From Streptomyces sp. NBC_01288 (GTDB lineage Bacteria > Actinomycetota > Actinomycetes > Streptomycetales > Streptomycetaceae): a stretch of DNA of 64,000 nucleotides. This document shows, one piece after another, positions 1-8,338 of this stretch; positions within the stretch are counted from its first letter, which is position 1; every line of letters starts with the position of its first letter. The stretch is taken from assembly GCF_035982055.1 (NCBI RefSeq), contig NZ_CP108427.1:9175001-9239000 (forward strand). Reading direction: 5' to 3'. Both the position numbers and the translations under genes were made by a program. Below the pieces are notes generated by a model, which worked only from the letters and a program-made list of their open reading frames with translations, was not told the origin of the DNA and did no database searches.

Positions 1-74
1 ACGGCAAGAAGCCGCTCTCCGACCTCCAGACGATGACCGACAAGATCAACGATGTGATCAAGAACAACGGTTAG
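1..74 (+). CDS. C-terminal end of a gene cut by the window edge, possibly a sugar ABC transporter substrate-binding protein
   Basis: Only the last 23 codons are present, ending with TAG at 72-74. The tail is lysine-rich and reads KPLSDLQTMTDKINDVIKNN, which resembles the C-terminal helix of extracellular sugar-binding proteins of ABC importers. A LacI regulator and mannan/galactoside hydrolases follow on the same strand, which would suit a sugar importer. The identification is an inference from the short tail and the neighbourhood. Confidence 0.4.
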   Translation, partial: GKKPLSDLQTMTDKINDVIKNNG

Positions 75-75
75 C

Positions 76-102
76 GTCCCGGGCCGAGCGGCGGGCCGGG
101 AC
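76..102 (+). terminator. Hairpin after the truncated first gene
   Basis: GTCCCGG (76-82) is the reverse complement of CCGGGAC (96-102), starting 2 bases after the upstream stop codon. No T-run follows, as is usual in Streptomyces. A 10-bp perfect palindrome GATACGTATC lies just downstream at 105-114 and could be an operator of the LacI gene. Confidence 0.45.
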
Positions 103-142
103 CCGATACGTATCCTGAGGGCGGTCCCGGCCCCGGTACGCG

Positions 143-1198
143 ATGGAAGGTTGGTCTTCAACTCACGTGAGCAGTCGTCCCCCGCACCGCCAGAACACCA
201 GGCCCACGATGCGCGATGTCGCGGAGCGGGCCGGAGTCGCCGTCGTCACCGTCTCCCGCGTCGTCAACGGCATCGGCACGGTCCGCGAGGAGACGGCCGA
301 GCGCGTGAACGCGGCGATCACCGCGATCGGCTACCAGCGCAACGAGATCGCGCGCTCCCTGCGCCCCGGCCAGAACTCGATGACCATCGGGCTGCTCCTC
401 GGCGACCTCACCAACCCGTTCTACGCCTCCCTCGCCAAGGCCGCCGTGGAAGTCGCCAACGAGGCAGGCTACGCAGTCCTGTTGAGCACCGCCGACGAGG
501 ACCCCGAGGTCGAGCGCCGGGCCGTCGGCGAGCTGATCGGCCGCCGGGTCGCCGGGCTCATCATCGTCCCCGACCAGGGCGACCACGCCTTCCTCAACGA
601 GATCAACGGCCACGACCACGTACCGATCGTGTTCGTCGACCGGCCGGCCACCGGCGCCGAGGCCGATGTCGTCCTGGTCGACAACGAGGACGGCGGACAC
701 AAGGCCACCCAGCACCTCGTCGACCAGGGCCACCGCCGTATCGCGATCCTCGTCGCGCCCTCGTACTACAGCACCGGCCGACGGCTGCGCGGCTACCGCA
801 AGGCGCTGCGCCGCAGCGGCATCGAGCCGGACAACAAGCTGGTCGTCACCCTGAGCCGCGGCACCACCGAGGAAGCCGAGGTGGCAGCCCGCGCCCTGCT
901 CACCTCGGCGAACCCGCCCACCGCGGTCTTCTCCACCACGGGCTTCCTCACCGAGGGCGTCCTGCGGGCCTGCCGCGACCTCCAAGTCTCCATCGCCGTC
1001 GTGGGGTTCGACGACTTCAAGCTCGCCGACATGCTCCCCACCCCGGTCACCGTCGTCACCTCCGACACCGAGGAACTCGGCCGCCGGGCCGCCCACATCC
1101 TGCTGGACCGCATCGACGGCGACGACAGCCCGTCCCACCGGACCGTCCTCCCGGTGCAGCTGATCGCACGCGGCACCGGGGAGATCGGACACCCGTAA
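143..1198 (+). CDS. LacI-family transcriptional regulator
   Basis: A 351-residue protein with the N-terminal LacI helix-turn-helix (MRDVAERAGV..VTVSRVVNG) followed by the hinge helix and a periplasmic-binding-protein-like effector domain starting near GLLLGDLTNPFY. It presumably binds a sugar and controls the neighbouring glycoside hydrolases, whose intergenic region carries two LacI-type operators. The start is uncertain: GTG 167 and ATG 209 are in frame, and none of the candidates has a strong Shine-Dalgarno sequence. It converges on the GH76 gene with only a 2-bp gap. The family is clear; the effector is not. Confidence 0.93.
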   Translation: MEGWSSTHVSSRPPHRQNTRPTMRDVAERAGVAVVTVSRVVNGIGTVREETAERVNAAITAIGYQRNEIARSLRPGQNSMTIGLLLGDLTNPFYASLAKAAVEVANEAGYAVLLSTADEDPEVERRAVGELIGRRVAGLIIVPDQGDHAFLNEINGHDHVPIVFVDRPATGAEADVVLVDNEDGGHKATQHLVDQGHRRIAILVAPSYYSTGRRLRGYRKALRRSGIEPDNKLVVTLSRGTTEEAEVAARALLTSANPPTAVFSTTGFLTEGVLRACRDLQVSIAVVGFDDFKLADMLPTPVTVVTSDTEELGRRAAHILLDRIDGDDSPSHRTVLPVQLIARGTGEIGHP

Positions 1199-1200
1199 CG

Positions 1201-2370
1201 TCAGTACAGCGTCCGCCACTTGGCGCGCGGCCAGGCGAGCACGGCGTAGAGCTGCACGAGCGCCGCCTGCTGGATCGCCTGGGTGCCACCGGCCGTGTCG
1301 AAGTGCACGAGGCCGGTGGCGGGATCGCGCATCGTGTCCCACACCTGGTCGGCGTAGTCGGCCATCGCCCGGTGGTAGGTGTCCTTCCCGGTCACCGACT
1401 CCAGGAGCAGCAGGTTCTTGAAGAAGATCGAGTTGAAGAACACCGGCTGCGTGAACAGCCGCCCCTGCGTGACGTAGTAGGCGTACGCGGCGGCGGCAAC
1501 GCGCTCCGCCTGGCGCAGATAGGCGCGGTCCCGGGTGACCTCGTACAGCAGCACGGCGACACCGACCGGCACGCCCTGGTTGTAGGACCAGACGGTCTTC
1601 TCGATGGCCCCCTGGAGGTCAAGGTGGTCCCAGTACAGGCCAGTTGGGCTCTGGAGATGCGCGTTCGTCCAGTCGTAGAAGCGTCTCGCCCAGTCCAGGT
1701 AGTCGGCCTCGCCGGTGATCTGGTGCAGGCGCAGGGCGAGTTGGGCGCCCGGCATGTTCGACACGGTGTTGCGGTCGTGACTCCAGTCGGCCTGCGTCCA
1801 GAAGACCCCGCCCGGCGAGGCATGACTACTGTCCGTGTCCCAACCGGACTTGACCAGGGCGAAGATCTCCTTCGCACGGGCGAGCGCGGCGGTGTCCCCG
1901 GTCTGCAGATACCGCTGGACCTTCGCCAGCCCCACCCACTCGTTGTCGTCGTAGAACATGTCCCCACCCGCCCCGTACGGCGCGACCGGGTAGGAGGCAT
2001 AGCCGGGCAGCTTGGTCGTCCCGCCGCCCGCGTTCCAGTGGTGCTCCTGCGCCGCCGCGCGCCGGGCCAGCTCCGGTTCGAACTGCGCGTCCACGACGGT
2101 GAGATCGAGCGCGGCGATGTGCACCTGCGAGAAGGGCCATTCGTACGAGTACGGGTTGTCGCCGGCCGCCACCGGAATCTGCTCGCGGACCAGCCCGGAG
2201 CCGTCGGTCGCGTCGAAGTGTCGTCTCAGCGCGGCGTACGCGGCTCTGGCGCGGGACAACGCCCGTGCGGAGCTTGGGCGTTCGGCCGCGAAGGCGGGTG
2301 TGGCGGCCGTCGCCGTCAGAGCGGCCAGGCCGGAACCGATCATCACGCGCCGGGAGGGACGCAGCGACAT
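1201..2370 (-). CDS. Secreted glycoside hydrolase family 76 (endo-alpha-1,6-mannanase type)
   Basis: A 389-residue protein. I place the start at 2370 because GGAGG stands five bases upstream; a longer frame to 2460 has an unlikely His/Pro-rich N-terminus. The leader has an SRRVMIG twin-arginine motif, a hydrophobic stretch and an AxA site (PAFA), so Tat export is likely. The catalytic Asp pair typical of GH76 is seen in MFYDDNEW (Asp141-Asp142), in an (alpha/alpha)6-barrel protein rich in Trp and Tyr. The family hydrolyses alpha-1,6-mannan of fungal or mycobacterial walls. It is divergent from the GH27-GH76 operon and shares two LacI-type operators with it. Confidence 0.9.
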   Translation of the reverse strand: MSLRPSRRVMIGSGLAALTATAATPAFAAERPSSARALSRARAAYAALRRHFDATDGSGLVREQIPVAAGDNPYSYEWPFSQVHIAALDLTVVDAQFEPELARRAAAQEHHWNAGGGTTKLPGYASYPVAPYGAGGDMFYDDNEWVGLAKVQRYLQTGDTAALARAKEIFALVKSGWDTDSSHASPGGVFWTQADWSHDRNTVSNMPGAQLALRLHQITGEADYLDWARRFYDWTNAHLQSPTGLYWDHLDLQGAIEKTVWSYNQGVPVGVAVLLYEVTRDRAYLRQAERVAAAAYAYYVTQGRLFTQPVFFNSIFFKNLLLLESVTGKDTYHRAMADYADQVWDTMRDPATGLVHFDTAGGTQAIQQAALVQLYAVLAWPRAKWRTLY

Positions 2371-2436
2371 GGAGGCCTCCAAGTCATGAGTCGATGGGTG
2401 CGGGTGGGTGTGAGCGGGTTCGGATGGGTGCCGATG

Positions 2437-2452
2437 ATGGAAACGTTGCCAT
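2437..2452. promoter_or_regulatory. LacI-type operator 1 between GH76 and GH27
   Basis: ATGGAAACGTTGCCAT is a 16-bp near-perfect palindrome (ATGGnAACGTTnCCAT) with the central CG typical of LacI-family operators. It lies 67 bp upstream of the GH76 start on the minus strand. The likely ligand is the LacI protein encoded at 143-1198. Confidence 0.75.
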
Positions 2453-2557
2453 CGACTCATGAGGTCGTCAACGCATCTGACGGCACGGGTAGTTCACGCC
2501 CGGGGACTTTTTGGTCCGGACCATTGACGATGCAGCTCCGCTGATGGAGCCTTCACG

Positions 2558-2573
2558 ATGGTTACGTTTCCAA
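2558..2573. promoter_or_regulatory. LacI-type operator 2 in front of GH27
   Basis: ATGGTTACGTTTCCAA matches operator 1 on its core (TGGnnACGTTnCCA). It lies 45 bp upstream of the GH27 start. A TTGACG hexamer at 2524-2529 could be the -35 element of the rightward promoter, but I could not pair it with a convincing -10. Confidence 0.7.
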
Positions 2574-2618
2574 AGGTGAGTTCGACCGGCCCCACACGGC
2601 GAAGCAGGAGACCTCGAC

Positions 2619-4232
2619 ATGACCGTTCCGTCACCCTTCAAGAGACGGCTGAGCGCCGCCCTCACGATGGTGCTGCTGCTGGCCCTCGCCCCGGCCCTGC
2701 TGGTGCTGCGCGCCGCGCCGCCCGCGCAGGCCCTCGACAACGGCCTCGCCAGGACGCCCCCGATGGGCTGGAACGACTGGAACGCCTTCGGCTGCAACGT
2801 GACCGAGCAACTGGTCGAGCAGACCGCCGACTACCTCGTCTCCTCCGGGCTGAAGGACGCCGGGTACCAGTACGTCAACATCGACGACTGCTGGATGACC
2901 TCGGCCCGCAACGCGGCCGGTCAACTCGTCCCGGATCCGGTCAAGTTCCCGAACGGCATCAGCGGCACCGCCGCCTACGTGCACGGCAAGGGCCTCAAGC
3001 TCGGCATCTACGAGAGCGCCGGCACCGCCACCTGCGCGGGCTACCCCGGCAGCCTCGGCCATGAGCAGACGGACGCCAACAGCTTCGCCGCTTGGGGCGT
3101 CGACTACCTCAAGTACGACAACTGCAACCACCAGAACGTGCCCGACCAACAGCGCTACACGGCCATGCGCGACGCCCTCGCCAACACCGGCCGCCCGATC
3201 GTCTACAGCCTCTGCAACTGGGGCCTCGCCGACGTGTGGACCTGGGGCGCGGGCGTCGGCAACAGTTGGCGCACGACCGACGACATCAACGTCAACTTCT
3301 CGACGGTGGTGTCCATTTACAAGGCCAACGTCAAGCTCACCGCGTACGCCAAGCCGGGCGCATGGAACGACCCCGACATGCTGGAGGTCGGCAACGGCAT
3401 GTCGTTCACCGAGGACCGCTCCCATTTCAGCCTCTGGTCGGAGATGGCCGCACCGCTGATCGCCGGCACCGACCTGCGCAAAGCGACTGCCGCCACGCTC
3501 TCCCTCTACGGCAACAAGGACGTCATCGCCGTCGACCAGGACTCCCTGGGCAAGCAGGGCACCGAGATCTCCAACTCCGGTGGCCTGCACGTCCTTTCCA
3601 AGCCCCTCGCCAACGGCGACGTCTCGGTGGTCCTCTTCAACGAGAACTCCTCGGCCGCCACCATCACCACCTCCGCGACGGCGGCCGGCCTCCCCTCGGC
3701 GTCCTCGTACAAGCTCAACAACCTCTGGTCGCACGTCGTCAGCAGCACCAGCGGCACCATCTCGGCGAGCGTCCCCGGCCACGGTTCGGTCATGTACCGG
3801 GTCTCCGTCGGCAGCGGCACCAGCGTCGGCACCACCCACCCGCTGATCGGCGCCTCCTCCAACCGCTGCCTCGACGCCTACAACGGCGAGACCACCCCCG
3901 GCACCAAGATCGAGATCTGGGACTGCGGCGGCGGCACCAACCAGGCCGTGACCATCACCGCGGCCGGTGAACTCCGGCTCTACGGCGGCACCCAGTGCCT
4001 GGACGCCTACAACAACCAGACCAGCAACGGCACCAAGGTCCAGCTCTACGGCTGCAACGGCGGCGCCAACCAGAAGTGGAGCGTCAACCCCAACGGCACG
4101 ATCACCGGCACCCAGTCGGGCCTCTGCCTCGACGTCACCGGCGGCGACCAGCCCGCGGGCAACGTCAACGGCACCTCGCTGGAACTCTGGTCCTGCAACG
4201 GCGGCGCCAACCAGCAGTGGCGCCTGGGCTGA
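2619..4232 (+). CDS. Secreted GH27 alpha-galactosidase with CBM13 ricin-type lectin domain
   Basis: A 537-residue protein with an N-terminal Sec signal (RR, hydrophobic core, AQA site near residue 37). The GH27 barrel follows with its hallmark PPMGWNDWNAFGC, NIDDCW, and KYDNCN with the nucleophile Asp167; the acid/base is in WRTTDDIN near residue 222. A beta-sandwich comes next, then a C-terminal ricin-B trefoil (about 400-537) with three repeats; the first has QAV where QxW is expected. The start follows GGAG with good spacing. It forms an operon with the GH76 gene 34 bp downstream. Retaining alpha-galactosidase on galactomannan or similar side chains is the likely activity. Confidence 0.93.
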   Translation: MTVPSPFKRRLSAALTMVLLLALAPALLVLRAAPPAQALDNGLARTPPMGWNDWNAFGCNVTEQLVEQTADYLVSSGLKDAGYQYVNIDDCWMTSARNAAGQLVPDPVKFPNGISGTAAYVHGKGLKLGIYESAGTATCAGYPGSLGHEQTDANSFAAWGVDYLKYDNCNHQNVPDQQRYTAMRDALANTGRPIVYSLCNWGLADVWTWGAGVGNSWRTTDDINVNFSTVVSIYKANVKLTAYAKPGAWNDPDMLEVGNGMSFTEDRSHFSLWSEMAAPLIAGTDLRKATAATLSLYGNKDVIAVDQDSLGKQGTEISNSGGLHVLSKPLANGDVSVVLFNENSSAATITTSATAAGLPSASSYKLNNLWSHVVSSTSGTISASVPGHGSVMYRVSVGSGTSVGTTHPLIGASSNRCLDAYNGETTPGTKIEIWDCGGGTNQAVTITAAGELRLYGGTQCLDAYNNQTSNGTKVQLYGCNGGANQKWSVNPNGTITGTQSGLCLDVTGGDQPAGNVNGTSLELWSCNGGANQQWRLG

Positions 4233-4266
4233 CCTCCCGTACTCCCCCCACCTCGATGGAGCCGGC

Positions 4267-5727
4267 ATGACCTCAACAGCACGACACGTCAGCAGCGTCG
4301 GGACCGGCCTGATCGCCGCCCTGGCCCTGTTCATGCCGGTCTCCACCGGCGTCGCGACCGCCGCCGCCCAGGCGTCGATCTGCAACAAGTACTGCGACGC
4401 CCGCGACCCGGCCCTGTCCCCGGGTGACCGCCAGCCGGTGACCGCGAGCATCTACTCCCGCAGTATCGCCCTGCACTTCGACGACACCGACGCGATGGGC
4501 TGGGCCTCGATCACCAACGGCAGCCCCGGCGACGAGGTCTGGCTCGACCGCTCCTTCGACGGCGGCCGCACCTGGGCCTCCGGCAGCAAGCTCGGCGACA
4601 CCACCATCCCTGCCGGGCAAGGTGGTTGGCGCACCCTGATGTACAACGTCGACGACTGGAACGCCCTCGGCGTGGGCGCGCTGCGCGCCTGCGCCAAGGC
4701 GGGGGACCGGGCCGAGATCGCCTGTACGCCGTGGGCCCGGACGACGTGGAACGCGGGCAGCCGCCCGACCGCCGCCGCCACCGCGCTGATGCAGTCGTAC
4801 AACCTGGGCACCGGCCTCTTCGACACCACCGGCTGGTGGAACTCGGCCAACGCCCTGACCGCCCTCATCGACAACGCCCGCGTCACCGGCATGGGCAGCT
4901 ACAAGTACGCGATCGCCAACACCTACGACCGCAACCTCTCCGCCCAGGGAGGCAACTTCACCAACGACTACATCGACGACACGGGCTGGTGGGGGCTGGC
5001 CTGGGTCGACGCCTACGACCTCACCGGAGACTCCCGCTATCTCAACACCGCCCGCGCGGACGCCGATTACATGGCGCGGTACTGGGACAACACCTGCGGC
5101 GGTGGTGTGTGGTGGAGCACCGCCAAGACCTACAAGAACGCCATCGCCAACTCCCTCTACCTGGAGCTGAACGCGGCCCTGCACAACCGCGTCGCGGGCG
5201 ACACGACGTATCTCGGCCGGGCCAACGCCGAGTGGTCGTGGTTCAAGGGCACCGGCATGATCAACGGCTCCCATCTGGTCAACGACGGCATCAACCTGGC
5301 GACGTGCGGCAACAACGGCGACACCACATGGTCGTACAACCAAGGCGTGCTGCTCGGCGGTCTGTCGGAGCTGTACCGGGCGACGGGGGATTCCGGGTTG
5401 CTCACCACGGGACGTCAGATCGGTGACGCCTCGACCACGTCGGCGGCTCTCAACTCCGGTGGAATCCTGCGGGAACCGTGCGAGACGAGCGGCTGCGGGG
5501 GCGACGGCCCGTCCTTCAAGGGCGCGTACATCCGGGGCCTGAGCGCTTTCAACTCCCGCCTGTCCGACCGCCCTTACACCGCCTACATCAAGCGCCAGGC
5601 GGACACGGCCTACGCGAACGACCGCAACGCCCTCGACGCGTACGGGCTGCACTGGGCCGGACCGCTGGACTCCACCGACGCGGCCCGGCAGCAGAGCGCG
5701 CTCGACCTGATGAACGCGGCGAACTGA
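4267..5727 (+). CDS. Secreted glycoside hydrolase family 76 protein with N-terminal accessory domain
   Basis: A 486-residue protein started at ATG 4267, six bases after GGAG; an open frame extends upstream into the GH27 gene but is antithetical to its reading frame. A signal peptide ends near residue 36. Residues 40-160 form a small beta domain (CNKYCDARDPA..GWASITNG) common in Streptomyces GH76 proteins. The catalytic Asp pair is in DYIDDTGWWGLAW (Asp237-Asp238). It is the second GH76 of the locus, so the three enzymes together suit a branched alpha-mannan or galactomannan substrate. Confidence 0.9.
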   Translation: MTSTARHVSSVGTGLIAALALFMPVSTGVATAAAQASICNKYCDARDPALSPGDRQPVTASIYSRSIALHFDDTDAMGWASITNGSPGDEVWLDRSFDGGRTWASGSKLGDTTIPAGQGGWRTLMYNVDDWNALGVGALRACAKAGDRAEIACTPWARTTWNAGSRPTAAATALMQSYNLGTGLFDTTGWWNSANALTALIDNARVTGMGSYKYAIANTYDRNLSAQGGNFTNDYIDDTGWWGLAWVDAYDLTGDSRYLNTARADADYMARYWDNTCGGGVWWSTAKTYKNAIANSLYLELNAALHNRVAGDTTYLGRANAEWSWFKGTGMINGSHLVNDGINLATCGNNGDTTWSYNQGVLLGGLSELYRATGDSGLLTTGRQIGDASTTSAALNSGGILREPCETSGCGGDGPSFKGAYIRGLSAFNSRLSDRPYTAYIKRQADTAYANDRNALDAYGLHWAGPLDSTDAARQQSALDLMNAAN

Positions 5728-5734
5728 CGTACCG

Positions 5735-6634
5735 TCACCCCTCGCCGGTGAGGAGCCGTCTCGGATTGGCGATGCGAAAGGCGTAGGCAGCCGCCCCGCC
5801 CAACCCGTACCCCGGGTGGCGGGGCGGCTCCGCGTAGGGCCGGTCCGAGCCCTGGACCACGGCGTCGACGCCGAGCGCGCGCACGATCGCGTCGACGGCG
5901 GTCGGGCCGTAGGACGAGGTCTCGACGAACACGCCCTGGTCGCCGTCCAGTTGCTGCCCGCCACGGGCCGCCAGGCGTTCGCCGTGCAGCGGGGCGAGTC
6001 CGGCCAGCAGGGCGAAGCACACGCGGAGGCGTGGATGGCGGGGGCGGCCGAAGGCGCGGAAGGCGTACCAACTGGCGTGCATCTGCTGGATGTACGGGAC
6101 CATCGCGGGCCACCAGGCGGGGTCCGCCGAGGAGCCCACGGCAGGCCCCGGGTGGACGAAGAGCGGGAGGTCGCGTTCTTCGAGCAGATCGAGGAGCGGG
6201 GCACAGCGGGCGTAACAGGCCTCGTCGGCAAGGGAGTTGGCGGGGAGCTGGAGGCCGACGAAACCCCGGTCGAGGTCCTTGGCGGTCGCGTCCGCGTCGA
6301 TGTCGCGCACGCAGGCCGCGGCCCACGCCCCGAACGGCTCGGGCAGCGTGGCCGCGCCGTCGTGGTAGGCGTCGAGCAGGGGCCGTGCATCGGCCTCGGG
6401 CAGCCACTCCACGCCGATCGGGGCGGACAGCGAGATGAGGACCCGGCCGAGGCCGTCGGCGGCGGCGAGTTCCGCGCGCCGGGCGATGTCGTGGTCGGCG
6501 GGCGGTATCTCGAAGGGCGGCTCACCGTCGAGGAACAGCGTCCAGCCGTCCAGGAACGGCGGTTCGCGGCGGGCCCGCAGAGCCGTCACCAGCGAAGGGG
6601 TCCACAGATGCTGGTGTACGTCGACGTTGGTCAT
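5735..6634 (-). CDS. Amidohydrolase-family (TIM-barrel) protein
   Basis: A 299-residue protein with the metal-binding HQH at residues 7-9 (DVHQHLW), a further His in LFVHPGP and a C-terminal Asp in QGSDRPYAEP, the pattern of the amidohydrolase_2 (ACMSD/uronate-type) superfamily. Its ATG overlaps the TGA of the upstream ammonia-lyase gene (ATGA), so the two are translationally coupled. The reaction is not identifiable. The pairing suggests it acts on a product of the lyase, by analogy with decarboxylating or hydrolysing members. Confidence 0.8.
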   Translation of the reverse strand: MTNVDVHQHLWTPSLVTALRARREPPFLDGWTLFLDGEPPFEIPPADHDIARRAELAAADGLGRVLISLSAPIGVEWLPEADARPLLDAYHDGAATLPEPFGAWAAACVRDIDADATAKDLDRGFVGLQLPANSLADEACYARCAPLLDLLEERDLPLFVHPGPAVGSSADPAWWPAMVPYIQQMHASWYAFRAFGRPRHPRLRVCFALLAGLAPLHGERLAARGGQQLDGDQGVFVETSSYGPTAVDAIVRALGVDAVVQGSDRPYAEPPRHPGYGLGGAAAYAFRIANPRRLLTGEG

Positions 6635-8187
6635 GTCGCTTCTCCCGCCAAGGCGTTCAGTGTGCTGCGGACGTCGTCGGACCCCAGGATGTCGCGGCTC
6701 ACCGTCTCCACGTCCACCCCGTGCGGCCGGTCGTCGTCCAGCGTGGGCACGCGCTTCCGGACCGCGCGATACAGGAACTCCGGCCCTCGCCCCAACGTGC
6801 CCGGCGCCGCCAGATCCACCGCCTCCACGGCCACCACCGCCTCCACGGCGAGCAGTTGACGCAACCGTGTGAGCATCGTCGTCAACCGCCGCGCCCCGAG
6901 CGCCGCGTTGGTCGAGTCGTCCTCCACGGCATCCGCGCCCTGCCGGGGATCGATGCACACCGGCACGGCCTGCATCCGAATCTCGGCAACCAGTGCCTGC
7001 GCCGTCTTCACCAGTGGCGCGAACCCCGACCGCTCCGGCCCGTACGGCGAGAGGTTCGCGGGCAGCCCACTGACCGCCGGGTCGAGCAGCCGCCGCATGC
7101 GTTCGGCGGAGATCGCTGCGGTCTGGGTCAGGGCCAGCGCGAGGGTGTCGAAGGCGAGGGCCAGGGCGGGGGTGTGGAAGTTCCCGGACGAGACGATCTC
7201 GCTTGTGCCGCCCGGCACTTCGGGGTTGTCGTCGGCACCGGTCAGGACCACCGGGTTGTCCCCGCACCCGTTCAACTCCGGTGCCAGTGCCGCATCCGCG
7301 AACTCCAGCGCCGCGTACCCGGCACCGTGCACCTGCGCGGCGCAGCGCAGGCTGACCGGGTCCTGGACCCGGCGGGCGGTGCGGGGGTCGGTCAACTCGC
7401 CGCCCGCGAGCAGGGCGAGCAACTCGGCCGCCGCCCGGGACTGTCCGGGCGCGGGACGCAGCGCCAGTACCCGTGCGTCGAGCGGGCTCGTGTTCGCCCG
7501 GAAGCCCTCGTAGGTCAGAGCCGTCACCGCCTGGGCCAGCGTGAGCACCGCGCCCGCCTCGTGCAGGGCGAGGGCGCCGACGCCGGCCGCCAACGGGCTT
7601 GCGCTGCACAGGACATGGCCGTCCTTCGGGCCGAGCTGGGCCGGGGTGAGACCGGCCCGGCGCAGGGCCGTCGCGCCGTCGAGTACCTCACCGGACCACT
7701 CCGCATCGCCCTCGCCGATGACGACCAGGCCGACGTGTGCCATCTGGCAGAGATCGGACGCGCCGATCGAACCCACCTCGGGGATCACCGGATGCACCCG
7801 CGCGTTGAGCAGGTCCACGAGCAGCCGTACGATCCCCGGCCGCACTCCGCTGCCGCCGCCCGCGAGGCCGTTGACCCGGGCGAGCAGGGCCGCCCGTACG
7901 ACGGGGGTCGGCAGCGGATCGCCGACCGCGTTCGCGCGGCCCCGGACGGTGCGGACGCTGAACGCGTCGAGTTCCGTGCGGGGGAGGGCGTAGGAGGAGC
8001 GGGCGCCCAGGCCTGTCGTCAGGCCGTAGGTCGGGATCCGGCGGTCGACCGCCTCGTCCACGACCGCCCGTTCGCGTGTCAGGCGCGGCAACATCCCGTC
8101 CGCCAGGGTGACTTGGGCGCCGTGGTGGGCGACGGCGACGACATCGCCGTAGGACAGCGTCCGTCCGTCTACGACGACCTCGGTCAC
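6631..8187 (-). CDS. Histidine/aromatic amino acid ammonia-lyase family protein (MIO type)
   Basis: A 518-residue protein of the HutH/PAL/TAL fold. GTG 8187 is chosen as start because GGGGAG lies nine bases upstream; ATG 8214 would add nine residues. The catalytic-loop Tyr is present in YGLTTGLGA and the conserved SGNFHTP segment is seen. The triad that forms the MIO cofactor reads Ala-Ser-Asp (GSIGASDLCQM) where HAL and PAL have Ala-Ser-Gly, which is unusual. It is not a typical HutH, since no other hut genes are near. It is coupled to an amidohydrolase and divergent from an MFS exporter. Confidence 0.85.
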   Translation of the reverse strand: MTEVVVDGRTLSYGDVVAVAHHGAQVTLADGMLPRLTRERAVVDEAVDRRIPTYGLTTGLGARSSYALPRTELDAFSVRTVRGRANAVGDPLPTPVVRAALLARVNGLAGGGSGVRPGIVRLLVDLLNARVHPVIPEVGSIGASDLCQMAHVGLVVIGEGDAEWSGEVLDGATALRRAGLTPAQLGPKDGHVLCSASPLAAGVGALALHEAGAVLTLAQAVTALTYEGFRANTSPLDARVLALRPAPGQSRAAAELLALLAGGELTDPRTARRVQDPVSLRCAAQVHGAGYAALEFADAALAPELNGCGDNPVVLTGADDNPEVPGGTSEIVSSGNFHTPALALAFDTLALALTQTAAISAERMRRLLDPAVSGLPANLSPYGPERSGFAPLVKTAQALVAEIRMQAVPVCIDPRQGADAVEDDSTNAALGARRLTTMLTRLRQLLAVEAVVAVEAVDLAAPGTLGRGPEFLYRAVRKRVPTLDDDRPHGVDVETVSRDILGSDDVRSTLNALAGEAT

Positions 8188-8338
8188 CAATGGTTTCTCC
8201 CCATGTCCTGTCATGAGTGAACCTAGCGCCTGGGCCTGTGATGATCGAGTGGTGGGGAGCAGGGGGCGGGCGTACCGTCGAACGGTGGGTATCCGGTGGA
8301 CGGAGCCGTTCACCGGCCTCTCGTGAGTGCGATCCGCC

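Noticed and set aside
2631..4451. Long frame (about 606 codons) antisense to the GH27 gene
   Set aside because: Low-complexity Val/Gly/Asp composition without any domain; the sense strand has the GH27 active-site motifs.
6631..8187. Assignment as hutH of the histidine-utilisation pathway
   Set aside because: No hutU, hutI or hutG neighbour, and the MIO triad is ASD; only family membership is supported.
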